From: Aerococcus sp. HMSC062A02
GTDB taxonomy: Bacteria > Bacillota > Bacilli > Lactobacillales > Aerococcaceae
Length of the DNA: 64,000 nucleotides
Assembly: GCF_001809535.1 (NCBI RefSeq)
Contig: NZ_KV797907.1
Location: forward strand, 60,304-124,303
Direction: 5' to 3'
The notes beneath the pieces were generated by a model, which saw only the letters and a list, made by a program, of their open reading frames with translations, made no database searches and was not told the origin of the DNA. The first letter of the stretch is position 1. Each line of letters opens with the position of its first letter. The position numbers were made by a program, and so were the translations under genes. Below are positions 57,128 to 64,000 of this stretch, in pieces.

Positions 57128-59555
57128 AAAGAATTTACCGATTTTCATTTCACTCCTGATTGTTAGTCTCTTTTTCACAGTGATTTTTTACTATGGCTAT
57201 ACCAATATTTCGTTAAGTAACCGCCAGCTGAAGGCAACAAATTTCTACGATGCCCGCTTGTCAGAAGACCTGTCCCAGGAGGAAATCGAGAAACTCAACC
57301 AAGTTGAAGCCATTGAGCTGGCGGGAGGGACTTCTGCCAGGGCCCACAGCGCTAAATACAAGGACCATCTCATCTCCATGGTGGGACAGGATGTTCAGGT
57401 CAAACAGATGCGGGAAGAGTCTTATTTGTTGGCTGGGCGCTTTCCTGAGTCGGCGGATGAGATTGTTTTGAATGAATCTCTGGTTAAGCAGGAAGCCCTT
57501 TCCCTAGGCGATGAACTAGCCATCGAGCTAGGGGAGCGTCAGGTAGACGGGGAGGCGATCGATGCCCGGTCGACCTATACCGCTGAAGAAAGCTTTGAAA
57601 CGACAGAAAGGCGCCACTATACCCTAGTTGGTGTCTACAAAGATTTCTATAATGAGAATTTGAAAATCAATTACGGCATGCCTCTGGTGGCTGATGACGA
57701 AGAATTGATCCCTTTGATCACTTTCCATGACTTCAAGGCAGCCTATGCCCAGCGCGAGGCCATCCAAGACGAGATTCAAGATCTGCTAGGCAAAGAAGTG
57801 GAATTGGACTTTAATGACTCCCTAGTCCGCTACTATGGCCTGGATGTCAGCCAGAGTAAAAACCTGATGACCAAGCTTGTCAATGCTCTCTCCCTCCTCT
57901 TATGTATGGGGATCTTTGTCTTCTTTATCAAAAATATTTTCTGGGTTTGGGGTCTGCAAAAGATTCGCGAGCTCTCCATCTATAAATCTATCGGCTCGAC
58001 GGACTTTCAAATCTATCTCTTGCTGGTGAAAGGAGCAGTCACGGTCTCTGTTCTGCCTGTTTTAATCGGTCATGTCCTGGGCTTCTTCCTTATTCGTTAT
58101 CTCTTTGAAGTCGCCAATAGTGGTAAAGCTGAAGTGGTCTTCTTTAACCAGGTTCACTTTAATTGGATCTTGTCTCTGGTCATTATCCTGGTGGCCCTAG
58201 CGGTTGTCTTAGTCGCGGTCATCTATCCGGCGCGAAAGATCGCGAAGATCGATATTATTGAAGGGCTCAAGGGAAATTTTAGCCTGTCTAAGAAGAAGGG
58301 TAAGAAACGAAGTCCCAAGCTCTGGAAAGAACTTCGGCTAAACAATATGGCCAGTATCAAGTCCCAGCGCTATATCTCAGCTATTGGCATTTTGATTGTA
58401 GCCATCTTTTGCATTGTCTATGCCATTGCTGATTATAACCGAGACTTCTATGCCTTCGATGATGGCTACGATCTCACGGTCCACTACTACAATGACACCG
58501 GTGAATTGCCTCCTATCCTGCCCGAAATTCTAGCTGACTATGAGGGGGAGGGCTATATTTCTAAGGAAAAGAACCTAGCCATTGAACCTAACTTAGAGCT
58601 TTCACAGGCCGCCCAATCACTGGGCCTGGATGAGCAATTGAAGCAAATGATGGCTGACACCAAGCCCCAATATATCAGGGGAAGTCTGCTTGCTCTAGAA
58701 AACGACGACCTCCAGAAACTAGGCGGCAGGCCAGGGGAATTTACCCTCTACAACCAGGTCCAAGCCGACCCCAACGAGCCCCTTGCTCAGGCTGAAAAAG
58801 TGCCGTATTTTGATCATCCTGATCAATTAGAGGTTAGTATTAATGAGAAGCAACGAAGCCTTCCCATTGCGCAGACCATTGATGACCTTGGGCCTTACCA
58901 GACTCGGATCCTGCCCTTTAATGTTATGGTTTATACGGATTTTGAGACTTATCAAGAGCTGATGGAAGAGGTTCAAGACGATAAAAATTATAATTATCCC
59001 TTCGAATTGAAGCTCAAGCTAGCCAAGGGAGAAGCTGGCCGGACCAAGGAGGAAATTTCCAGCCGCATCGAAAATACCATAGCTTATAATGAAAGCTTCA
59101 AAGTATTTACAGATGAGGAAATCCAGGGCGAACAGTTTACAGATATTCAAAGTTTCAAGCTGATTATCTATGGGATTGCGGCCATTATCTTCCTGATGAA
59201 TATCACCAACGGCTATTCCTCCATCAACCTGAGCCTGATGAGCCGGCGCAAAGAAATCGGGACCCTCTATTCGATTGGTATGGATATCCAGGACTTAAGA
59301 AATCATTTCAGTCGCGAATTTCTCTTCGAACAAGGGAAGTCCTTCCTCTTGTCTGCCTTGATTACTTTAGGGATTATGCTAGGGATTGCTGGGCTATTCA
59401 AGAGCGTCGATATGAAGGCCTTAATCTTATACTTCCCCTACTTAGTCTTCCTGGGTTTTTCAATCTTAGTTTATGGCTTGAACTTGCTGATTTACTGGGC
59501 AGGCCTCAGTGCTATTCTAAACCATGAACCGATTGATTTGATCCGAGGCGTATAG
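57120..59555 (+). CDS. FtsX-family ABC transporter permease (BceB-like)
   Basis: An 811-residue permease. An N-terminal helix (about 6-28) is followed by an extracellular region to about 230, an FtsX core (three helices about 250-370), a further helix near 410-430, a second extracellular region (430-690) and a C-terminal FtsX core (about 695-800). The duplicated FtsX arrangement is close to MacB/BceB relatives of Lactobacillales rather than the classical ten-helix BceB. The ATG at 57120 is 9 nt after TAGGAG; an ATG at 57111 sits directly on that site and is unlikely. Confidence 0.88.
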   Translation: MNKKNLPIFISLLIVSLFFTVIFYYGYTNISLSNRQLKATNFYDARLSEDLSQEEIEKLNQVEAIELAGGTSARAHSAKYKDHLISMVGQDVQVKQMREESYLLAGRFPESADEIVLNESLVKQEALSLGDELAIELGERQVDGEAIDARSTYTAEESFETTERRHYTLVGVYKDFYNENLKINYGMPLVADDEELIPLITFHDFKAAYAQREAIQDEIQDLLGKEVELDFNDSLVRYYGLDVSQSKNLMTKLVNALSLLLCMGIFVFFIKNIFWVWGLQKIRELSIYKSIGSTDFQIYLLLVKGAVTVSVLPVLIGHVLGFFLIRYLFEVANSGKAEVVFFNQVHFNWILSLVIILVALAVVLVAVIYPARKIAKIDIIEGLKGNFSLSKKKGKKRSPKLWKELRLNNMASIKSQRYISAIGILIVAIFCIVYAIADYNRDFYAFDDGYDLTVHYYNDTGELPPILPEILADYEGEGYISKEKNLAIEPNLELSQAAQSLGLDEQLKQMMADTKPQYIRGSLLALENDDLQKLGGRPGEFTLYNQVQADPNEPLAQAEKVPYFDHPDQLEVSINEKQRSLPIAQTIDDLGPYQTRILPFNVMVYTDFETYQELMEEVQDDKNYNYPFELKLKLAKGEAGRTKEEISSRIENTIAYNESFKVFTDEEIQGEQFTDIQSFKLIIYGIAAIIFLMNITNGYSSINLSLMSRRKEIGTLYSIGMDIQDLRNHFSREFLFEQGKSFLLSALITLGIMLGIAGLFKSVDMKALILYFPYLVFLGFSILVYGLNLLIYWAGLSAILNHEPIDLIRGV

Positions 59556-59582
59556 AAGTTAGATTGATGAATAAAAAGACTT

Positions 59583-59624
59583 TAAGCGGGCAAAAGTATT
59601 CTTACTTTGCCCGCTTATTTTTTC
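59583..59624 (+). terminator. Terminator of the BceRS-BceAB-like operon
   Basis: TAAGCGGGCAAAAGTA pairs with TACTTTGCCCGCTTA (one bulge), followed by TTTTTT. Confidence 0.9.
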
Positions 59625-59682
59625 GTGCTATATTAAATATAAATAAGAAAGATTTTGTATCTAGCAGAGGAGATGATCAAGG

Positions 59683-60123
59683 ATGCAGACACTAGAAGAA
59701 GTGAAGGAAGCGCGTCAGGCTGCCCAGGAGCTTTTGGCGGGTTTGGACAAAGCCATTAAATCCCTGCAAGATGCCTCTGGTTGGGGCGTGATGGACTTAT
59801 TAGGCGGGGGATTCTTCTCGTCTATGATGAAACGCGATCATATGAAAAGGTCTAACCAAGAGCTTGAAGATGTCAAACGCGGCCTAGATAAATTAGACCA
59901 TGAACTGGCTGACCTCGGTCTATCCCTCCCAGATGAAATTAGTGATACTTGGGGAGATAATATCGTGGATGTCTGGCTAGATAATATCTTCATTGACGCC
60001 AAGGTCCAATACGAAATCAAAGACCAGCTCAAGGCCCTCCAGAAGCTTCGTCAGTCGATTGTTGAATTGGAGGAGGACTTGGCTGCGAAGATGGAAAATT
60101 TGAAGGAAAGTGATAGTGTTTAG
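59683..60123 (+). CDS. Hypothetical cytoplasmic coiled-coil protein
   Basis: A 146-residue protein that I do not assign to a characterised family. It has no signal peptide. Helices with heptad character flank a Gly-rich centre (GWGVMDLLGGGFFSSMMKRD), and the C-terminal 45 residues are strongly charged coiled coil. The central motif is reminiscent of conserved small Firmicutes proteins of unknown role. GAGGAG lies about 11 nt before the ATG, and a TATATT -10 is at 59629-59634. It may be a single-gene unit. Confidence 0.7.
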   Translation: MQTLEEVKEARQAAQELLAGLDKAIKSLQDASGWGVMDLLGGGFFSSMMKRDHMKRSNQELEDVKRGLDKLDHELADLGLSLPDEISDTWGDNIVDVWLDNIFIDAKVQYEIKDQLKALQKLRQSIVELEEDLAAKMENLKESDSV

Positions 60124-60251
60124 AGAAATTGGTCGCTAAAATAAGCTTATAAAATCCACAAAAAAGTTATTTTTGTTCTGAAATGACTTTTTTTAATCGT
60201 TTTTATTGAATTTCTTGCTAACTTTTGACCGTATTTGATTGTTTTTGATTA

Positions 60252-60308
60252 TGAAAGCGATTTAATTTGTAAAAAGGGCTGTGAAAAATTTAATTAGTAG
60301 GGTATAAT
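60252..60308 (+). promoter_or_regulatory. fba promoter with a cre-like site
   Basis: TATAAT at 60303-60308, with a poor -35 (TGTGAA) 17 nt upstream. TGAAAGCGATTTAA (60252-60265) fits the catabolite-responsive element TGWNANCGNTNWCA at all but one position and lies about 40 nt upstream of the -10, a place where CcpA can activate. Confidence 0.5.
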
Positions 60309-60340
60309 GAACTCGGTAAAAATTTTAGGAGGTATTTTTG

Positions 60341-61249
60341 ATGGCTTTTTTAGTGAATGGTAACGAGATTTTACAACACGCTCGCGACAACCAATATGCA
60401 GTGGGTGCATACAACACAAACAACTTGGAATGGACACGTGCATTAATTCGTGGGGCGAAAGAAACTCGTACACCATTATTAATTCAAGTGTCTACTGGTG
60501 CTGCTAAATATATGGGTGGCTACAAAGTGGTTCGTGACTTAGTCCTGAATGAAATGGATGCTATGGAAGCTGACATTCCAGTCATCTTAAACTTAGACCA
60601 TGGTGACTTCGCAGCTGCTAAGGAATGTATCGACTTAGGCTATTCCTCAGTTATGTATGATGGCCATGATCTTCCCCTTGAAGAAAACTTGAAAAACACC
60701 AAAGAAATCGTTCGTTTAGCTCATGAACGCGGGATTTCTGTAGAAGCTGAAATCGGTAAAATTGGTGAAAACCAAGGTGTCGGTGAATTAGCTTCTGTTG
60801 ATGAAGTTGTGATGTTTGCTGAAGCAGGCGTTGACAAATTAGCTTGTGGTATTGGTAACATCCACGGGGTTTACCCAGAAGGCTGGGAAGGTTTAAACTT
60901 CGAACGCTTGAAAGAAATCGCTGATGCAGTGGATAATCCATTGGTATTGCACGGTGGTTCAGGTATTCCTCAAGACCAAATTCAAAAAGCAATCTCACTG
61001 GGTATTGCTAAGATCAACATCAACACTGAATTCCAATTAGCTTTCCAAAAAGCAACTCGTGAATACATCTTAGCTGACAAAGATATCGACAAAGCGAACA
61101 AGGGCTATGACCCACGTAAACTCCTACGTGCTGGGACTGACGCAATTACTGAATCTATGAAAGAAATGATCGGCTGGATGGGAACTCGTCCAATCGACAA
61201 CAAAGACTCTAAAGTTGTCTTTGATGAAGCTTCATTAAACGAAGAATAA
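60341..61249 (+). CDS. fba: Class II fructose-1,6-bisphosphate aldolase
   Basis: A 302-residue zinc-dependent glycolytic aldolase. It has LNLDHGD with metal His, EIGKIGENQGVGE with Glu, GIGNIHGVYP and VLHGGSGIP with further His ligands, and KININTEFQLAFQKATR. The ATG at 60341 follows TTAGGAGG. Codon use is strongly biased to preferred codons, as expected for a highly expressed glycolytic gene. Confidence 0.96.
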   Translation: MAFLVNGNEILQHARDNQYAVGAYNTNNLEWTRALIRGAKETRTPLLIQVSTGAAKYMGGYKVVRDLVLNEMDAMEADIPVILNLDHGDFAAAKECIDLGYSSVMYDGHDLPLEENLKNTKEIVRLAHERGISVEAEIGKIGENQGVGELASVDEVVMFAEAGVDKLACGIGNIHGVYPEGWEGLNFERLKEIADAVDNPLVLHGGSGIPQDQIQKAISLGIAKININTEFQLAFQKATREYILADKDIDKANKGYDPRKLLRAGTDAITESMKEMIGWMGTRPIDNKDSKVVFDEASLNEE

Positions 61250-61264
61250 TCAAGTCTATCACTC

Positions 61265-61296
61265 AAAAAAGCCAGGCTTTCACTGCCTGGCTTTTT
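61265..61296. terminator. Bidirectional terminator between fba and pcaG
   Basis: AAAAGCCAGGC pairs with GCCTGGCTTTT around TTTCACT, with A- and T-runs on both sides. Confidence 0.9.
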
Positions 61297-61308
61297 AATA
61301 TTAATGGC

Positions 61309-61995
61309 TTATTTAAAATGGAAGAAGTAGGTCTTGGCTTTTCCTGATCCATCTGGGAGCTCGTCGACCTCTTCACCATCGAGCTTGGATTCAAGGACCA
61401 TATCTTCAGCATCGCCATCGAGGACGATATCAAATTGGTAAGTTGGGAGGTCTGTGCCTTCTACTTTCTTAGCAATCAAAGTCTTAGCTTCTTCTTCGGA
61501 GACTTGTTGGATGAAGTGGTCATCTTGGCTTTCGTCTTCGAAGTAGATCCGGGTATAGAGAGGGTAGGAAACCCCACTGGCGTGGACAAAGGCGAAAATA
61601 TGAGGAGATTGGGAGAATTCGGGATAGTCTTTTTCTAGGATAGCCCCAGGTTTGAAGGTTCTGAAGCTGTATGCTCCACTTTCATCGGTAATGGTTCGCC
61701 CAAAGCCTACAAAGCTCGGATCATAGCCTTCCCGGTCCTTAAAGGCGGGGTGGTTGAAGACCCCTTCGGAATTAGCCTGCCAAATTTCAACAAGGACGTT
61801 AAATAGAGGCTTACCGTCTGAGCCGAAGAGATTTCCCTGGACGATAATTTCTTGGCCTTGACCACCGTCTTCGACGAGGTCATTAGTGATATGGTCATTG
61901 GCTTCATCAGCCACCAGTCCTAGACTGGCATAGGGCCCCACTGTTTGTTGGGGCGTTCGGATGGGGTCGAGGTGTTCTTGGTCTACCTTAGTCAT
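61309..61995 (-). CDS. pcaG: Protocatechuate 3,4-dioxygenase, alpha-type subunit
   Basis: A 228-residue intradiol ring-cleavage dioxygenase-like protein. It has the shared beta-sandwich pattern (VQGNLFGSDGKPLFNVLVEIWQAN in parts: LVEIWQAN) and FRTFKPGAILEKD. The iron-ligand Tyr and His of the beta subunit are not present at the equivalent places, as is normal for PcaG. It overlaps pcaH by 8 nt. With PcaH it should cleave protocatechuate to beta-carboxy-cis,cis-muconate. No other pathway gene (pcaB, pcaC, pcaD) is in the window. Confidence 0.82.
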   Translation of the reverse strand: MTKVDQEHLDPIRTPQQTVGPYASLGLVADEANDHITNDLVEDGGQGQEIIVQGNLFGSDGKPLFNVLVEIWQANSEGVFNHPAFKDREGYDPSFVGFGRTITDESGAYSFRTFKPGAILEKDYPEFSQSPHIFAFVHASGVSYPLYTRIYFEDESQDDHFIQQVSEEEAKTLIAKKVEGTDLPTYQFDIVLDGDAEDMVLESKLDGEEVDELPDGSGKAKTYFFHFK

Positions 61996-62737
61996 CGATT
62001 AAGTCCACTCCTTTATCTTTGAGATCTTGGCGTTCTTCGTCACTGAGTTGGTGGCGGTTAGGCATGGTTGGGGAAGCACTTGAGCCGCGGAGTACCATGT
62101 CGAATTGGTAGCCTAGGGCCCAGTCTGGTTCGGTGAAGTCGTGATTATAAGTTGCCACAACGCGCTTGCGCTCGTCTTCATCGAGATCGAGGTAGATCCC
62201 TTCGTCATAGTCTAGGAGAGGGTCCCCTTCGAAGTATAGTTGGGTCACTAAACGGTCGGCGAGGGCAGGTCCCATCACTGAGAAGTGGATATGGGCAGGT
62301 CGCCATTGGTTGATATCGGGTTTCCAGGCATAGTTACCAGGTTTGATGGTGGTAAATTCGTAGTTGCCCTCTTCATCTGTGTAGGTCCAACCGCTCCCGA
62401 TAAAGTTCGGATCGAGGGGGGCATCCCAAGAGTCTAACTTATGGATATAGCGGCCCGCTGCATTGGCTTGCCAAATTTCGATAAAGGCTTTAGGAACAGG
62501 CTTTCCATTCTCATCGAGGACGCGACCCTTGACAATAATGCGTTGGCCAATGGCTTCGTCGCCAGTGCCAGCATTTTTGGTGAGGTCATCATTTTTACCA
62601 TACTTATCAACGAGGGCGGGGCCAGGACCCGGCTCAAAGAGAGGGAAGAAGGATTTGAATTCTGCTTCATCCATTTCGTGGCCGTGTTCTTTAATGTGTT
62701 CCCAGGCTTGGGCGTTCTTCAGGCTTTTGTTAGTCAT
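61988..62737 (-). CDS. pcaH: Protocatechuate 3,4-dioxygenase, beta subunit (Fe(III)-binding)
   Basis: A 249-residue catalytic subunit. The non-haem Fe(III) ligands are all present with the spacing of Pseudomonas PcaH: Tyr97, Tyr136, His149 and His151 correspond to Tyr408, Tyr447, His460 and His462 (intervals 39, 13 and 2). The active-site Arg146 (RPAHIH) matches Arg457. FIEIWQANAAGRY and TIKPGNY are the usual intradiol landmarks. AAAGGACG lies upstream of the ATG. It is first in a pcaH-pcaG operon, with a direct-repeat operator candidate upstream. Confidence 0.88.
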   Translation of the reverse strand: MTNKSLKNAQAWEHIKEHGHEMDEAEFKSFFPLFEPGPGPALVDKYGKNDDLTKNAGTGDEAIGQRIIVKGRVLDENGKPVPKAFIEIWQANAAGRYIHKLDSWDAPLDPNFIGSGWTYTDEEGNYEFTTIKPGNYAWKPDINQWRPAHIHFSVMGPALADRLVTQLYFEGDPLLDYDEGIYLDLDEDERKRVVATYNHDFTEPDWALGYQFDMVLRGSSASPTMPNRHQLSDEERQDLKDKGVDLIDD

Positions 62738-62790
62738 CTAAGACGTCCTTTCTTTTGTGGGCTTTAAGGTTAAATTAAAGGGTTGTCTGT

Positions 62791-62840
62791 ATCCTAGCAC
62801 AGCTCAAAATAAACATGCAAATAAAAACAATCATGCAAAT
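62791..62840 (-). promoter_or_regulatory. pcaH promoter with direct repeats
   Basis: On the minus strand ATTTGCATG occurs twice (62832-62840 and 62814-62822), 18 bp apart. The proximal copy contains a TTGCAT -35, followed by 18 nt and TAGGAT (62791-62796). A regulator bound to the repeats would cover the -35. The remainder of the 304-nt gap to yaaA holds no gene. Confidence 0.5.
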
Positions 62841-62985
62841 ATCGTTATTTTTTCTGCTGCTAGAGGAAAGTTTGTTTTTAAGCAAAAAGTCCTTTAAACT
62901 GGGCTTTATAGCCTGGGCTGATTATCAGCCAAAGCTTGCTTCAACGATCGCTGCAAACAATATTGTATTGGAAGAGATGGTCGGG

Positions 62986-63014
62986 TGGACAGGGAGGACG
63001 CCATCAGGCATAAT
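62986..63014 (+). promoter_or_regulatory. Promoter of yaaA
   Basis: TGGACA (62986-62991), 17 nt, CATAAT (63009-63014), 27 nt upstream of the start codon. Confidence 0.55.
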
Positions 63015-63041
63015 AGATCTTGATTGAAGGAGGCGTTTGCT

Positions 63042-63776
63042 ATGAAGATTATCTTATCCCCAGCCAAAGAGCAGGATCTTTCTCACCCTCTAACCGAGGA
63101 GTGGGATCTGTCCGCTAAGAGTCAACAAATCGTTGACCAGGTGAAAAGCCTGGAAGGGGGCGAGCTCCAAAAAGCTCTTAAACTGTCGGACAAGCAAGTT
63201 GGTCCGGTTCAGGAGATGATAGCAGCTTTTGACCAGAAGACGACTTATCCAGCCATCCAGCTCTATCATGGACTAGCTTTCCGGCAATTTGACTTGGAGA
63301 ATTTGACCGCCAGCCAGGAGGATTATCTCGCAGACCATGTCGTGGTTCTTTCCGCTTTGTATGGTCCTATTAGCGCTTTTACTCCGATCAAGGCCTATCG
63401 TTTGGACTTTACCATGCCCTTGCGGATCGATGGTCAGTCCTTGCGCCAATATTGGAAGGGGAGTTTCGACCAGGCCTTCCAACCAGGCGAAGTGGTGGTT
63501 AATCTCGCGAGTCAAGAATATGCCAGCATGCTCCAAGTTGATCGTTATGACTGGCTTGAGGTCGAATTCTGCCAATATCGCCAGGGCAAATTGAAGAAGG
63601 CTCCGTCTGCTACCGCCAAGAAATTACGGGGCAAGATGGCTAATGCCTTGGTCCACGACCAGGCAGAAAGTATCGAAGCACTTAAGACTTTTCAAGCGGA
63701 GGGCTTTACTTATGCCCCGTCAGCTTCTAAAGAAGGGCTTTTAGTCTTTATCCAAGACGAGGAGGATCAGACCTGA
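63042..63776 (+). CDS. yaaA: Peroxide stress protein YaaA (DUF328)
   Basis: A 244-residue YaaA-family protein. It has MKIILSPAKEQD, YHGLAFRQFD, ALYGPISAFTPIKAYRLDF (in parts) and a C-terminal NALVHDQAES / GFTYAPSASKEGLLVF pattern. E. coli YaaA limits free iron and DNA damage under peroxide. The ATG at 63042 follows GAAGGAGG; an earlier in-frame start at 63024 lacks a site. The stop overlaps the next gene by one base (TGATG). Confidence 0.94.
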   Translation: MKIILSPAKEQDLSHPLTEEWDLSAKSQQIVDQVKSLEGGELQKALKLSDKQVGPVQEMIAAFDQKTTYPAIQLYHGLAFRQFDLENLTASQEDYLADHVVVLSALYGPISAFTPIKAYRLDFTMPLRIDGQSLRQYWKGSFDQAFQPGEVVVNLASQEYASMLQVDRYDWLEVEFCQYRQGKLKKAPSATAKKLRGKMANALVHDQAESIEALKTFQAEGFTYAPSASKEGLLVFIQDEEDQT

Positions 63777-64000
63777 TGAACTATCAGAATCCCTACCGGA
63801 AGAAAGTCAAGAACAGCCACCTTTTGTTGGTTTCCTGCCAGGTCTGCAAGGCCGATTTAGCGATTTACTATAAGGTAGGGCGGGGTAATCTGATCAAACT
63901 CCAGGTCCACCGCATCCACTCGGCTAACTTCCCCCTCAAGCCTCTAGCTAAAGCCTTGAACTGTCCGGAATGTGGCCAACAAGTCGCTTCCTTAGCAGAT
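63776..64000 (+). CDS. Zinc-ribbon-like protein, cut by the window end
   Basis: A reading frame that begins in TGATG overlap with yaaA and runs to the window end without a stop (75 codons seen). GACGAGGAGG lies upstream of the ATG. Two CxxC motifs (SCQVCKAD and NCPECGQQ) are about 40 residues apart and look like a zinc ribbon. The N-terminus is basic. Function is unknown; it is probably translated with yaaA. Confidence 0.7.
   Translation, partial: MNYQNPYRKKVKNSHLLLVSCQVCKADLAIYYKVGRGNLIKLQVHRIHSANFPLKPLAKALNCPECGQQVASLAD

Noticed and set aside
60266-60290. WalR box in the fba promoter region
   Set aside because: TGTAAA and TGTGAA are 6 nt apart and the second half-site has G where A/T is needed.
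62815-63027. 70-codon frame upstream of yaaA
   Set aside because: It has no ribosome site, and its start lies in the pcaH promoter repeats.

Overview
The window looks like chromosomal DNA from a low-to-mid GC Gram-positive coccus of the Lactobacillales, most likely an Aerococcus-type organism. This placement is inferred from gene content and protein style, not from a database match. The evidence is strong AGGAGG-type ribosome sites, the pcrA-ligA-camS-gatCAB order, the WalRK/WalH/WalI/YycJ/HtrA/RlmH block, a CamS lipoprotein, and GatCAB in place of GlnRS. No rRNA or tRNA genes, CRISPR arrays, complete insertion sequences or prophage genes are visible.

Layout. 0.1-9 kb: a short SSB without the usual acidic tail, an OmpR-type two-component pair followed by the rRNA methyltransferase RlmI, a flavoprotein of the HI0933/BaiN family, and a large FtsX-type ABC exporter. 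9-14 kb: a complete branched-chain amino-acid ABC transporter (livJ-H-M-G-F) with a hairpin after the binding-protein gene. 14-25 kb: a glucosaminidase, a GntR regulator, a tandem structured repeat, then pcrA, ligA, camS and the gatC-A-B amidotransferase operon. 25-29 kb: a YkvI-type membrane protein, an arsenite methyltransferase with a T4 endonuclease V-like protein, exonuclease III and a 27-residue membrane peptide. 29-43 kb: cell-wall control. A secreted LysM-NlpC/P60 hydrolase with two WalR-box matches upstream lies just before walR-walK-walH-walI, a DUF2207 membrane protein, yycJ and htrA. A cluster of DnaA boxes, the TrkA/TrkH potassium-uptake pair and rlmH follow. 43-54 kb: a secreted DUF1002 protein, a polysaccharide deacetylase lipoprotein, an Lrp-type regulator with an aminotransferase, a lipase-like/DUF308 fusion, a bile-salt-hydrolase-family enzyme, a PlsC-like protein, RlmD and a long-form SppA. 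54-60 kb: a degraded gene end, then a BceRS-BceAB-like module (regulator, kinase, ATPase, permease). 60-64 kb: fructose-bisphosphate aldolase, a protocatechuate 3,4-dioxygenase pair (pcaH-pcaG), yaaA and a zinc-ribbon ORF cut by the window end.

How the genes work together. Envelope maintenance dominates: WalRK probably controls the neighbouring P60 hydrolase, and HtrA, SppA, the glucosaminidase and the deacetylase act at the same surface. Two FtsX-type exporters and three two-component systems suggest response to antimicrobial peptides or envelope stress. Housekeeping genes (helicase, ligase, Glu-tRNA amidotransferase, rRNA methylases, aldolase) form the backbone, with accessory genes between them.

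Points most worth following up: (1) the sensor kinase at 55.5 kb has Tyr where the phospho-accepting His should be, while its ATP-binding domain looks intact; (2) a DnaA-box cluster lies after htrA with no dnaA gene in the window; (3) a tandem, hairpin-forming repeat family occurs at 15.3-15.6 kb and at the window start; (4) a pcaHG pair with all four Fe(III) ligands sits in what looks like a lactic-acid-type genome, with a direct-repeat operator candidate; (5) two consensus WalR boxes precede the P60 hydrolase gene.
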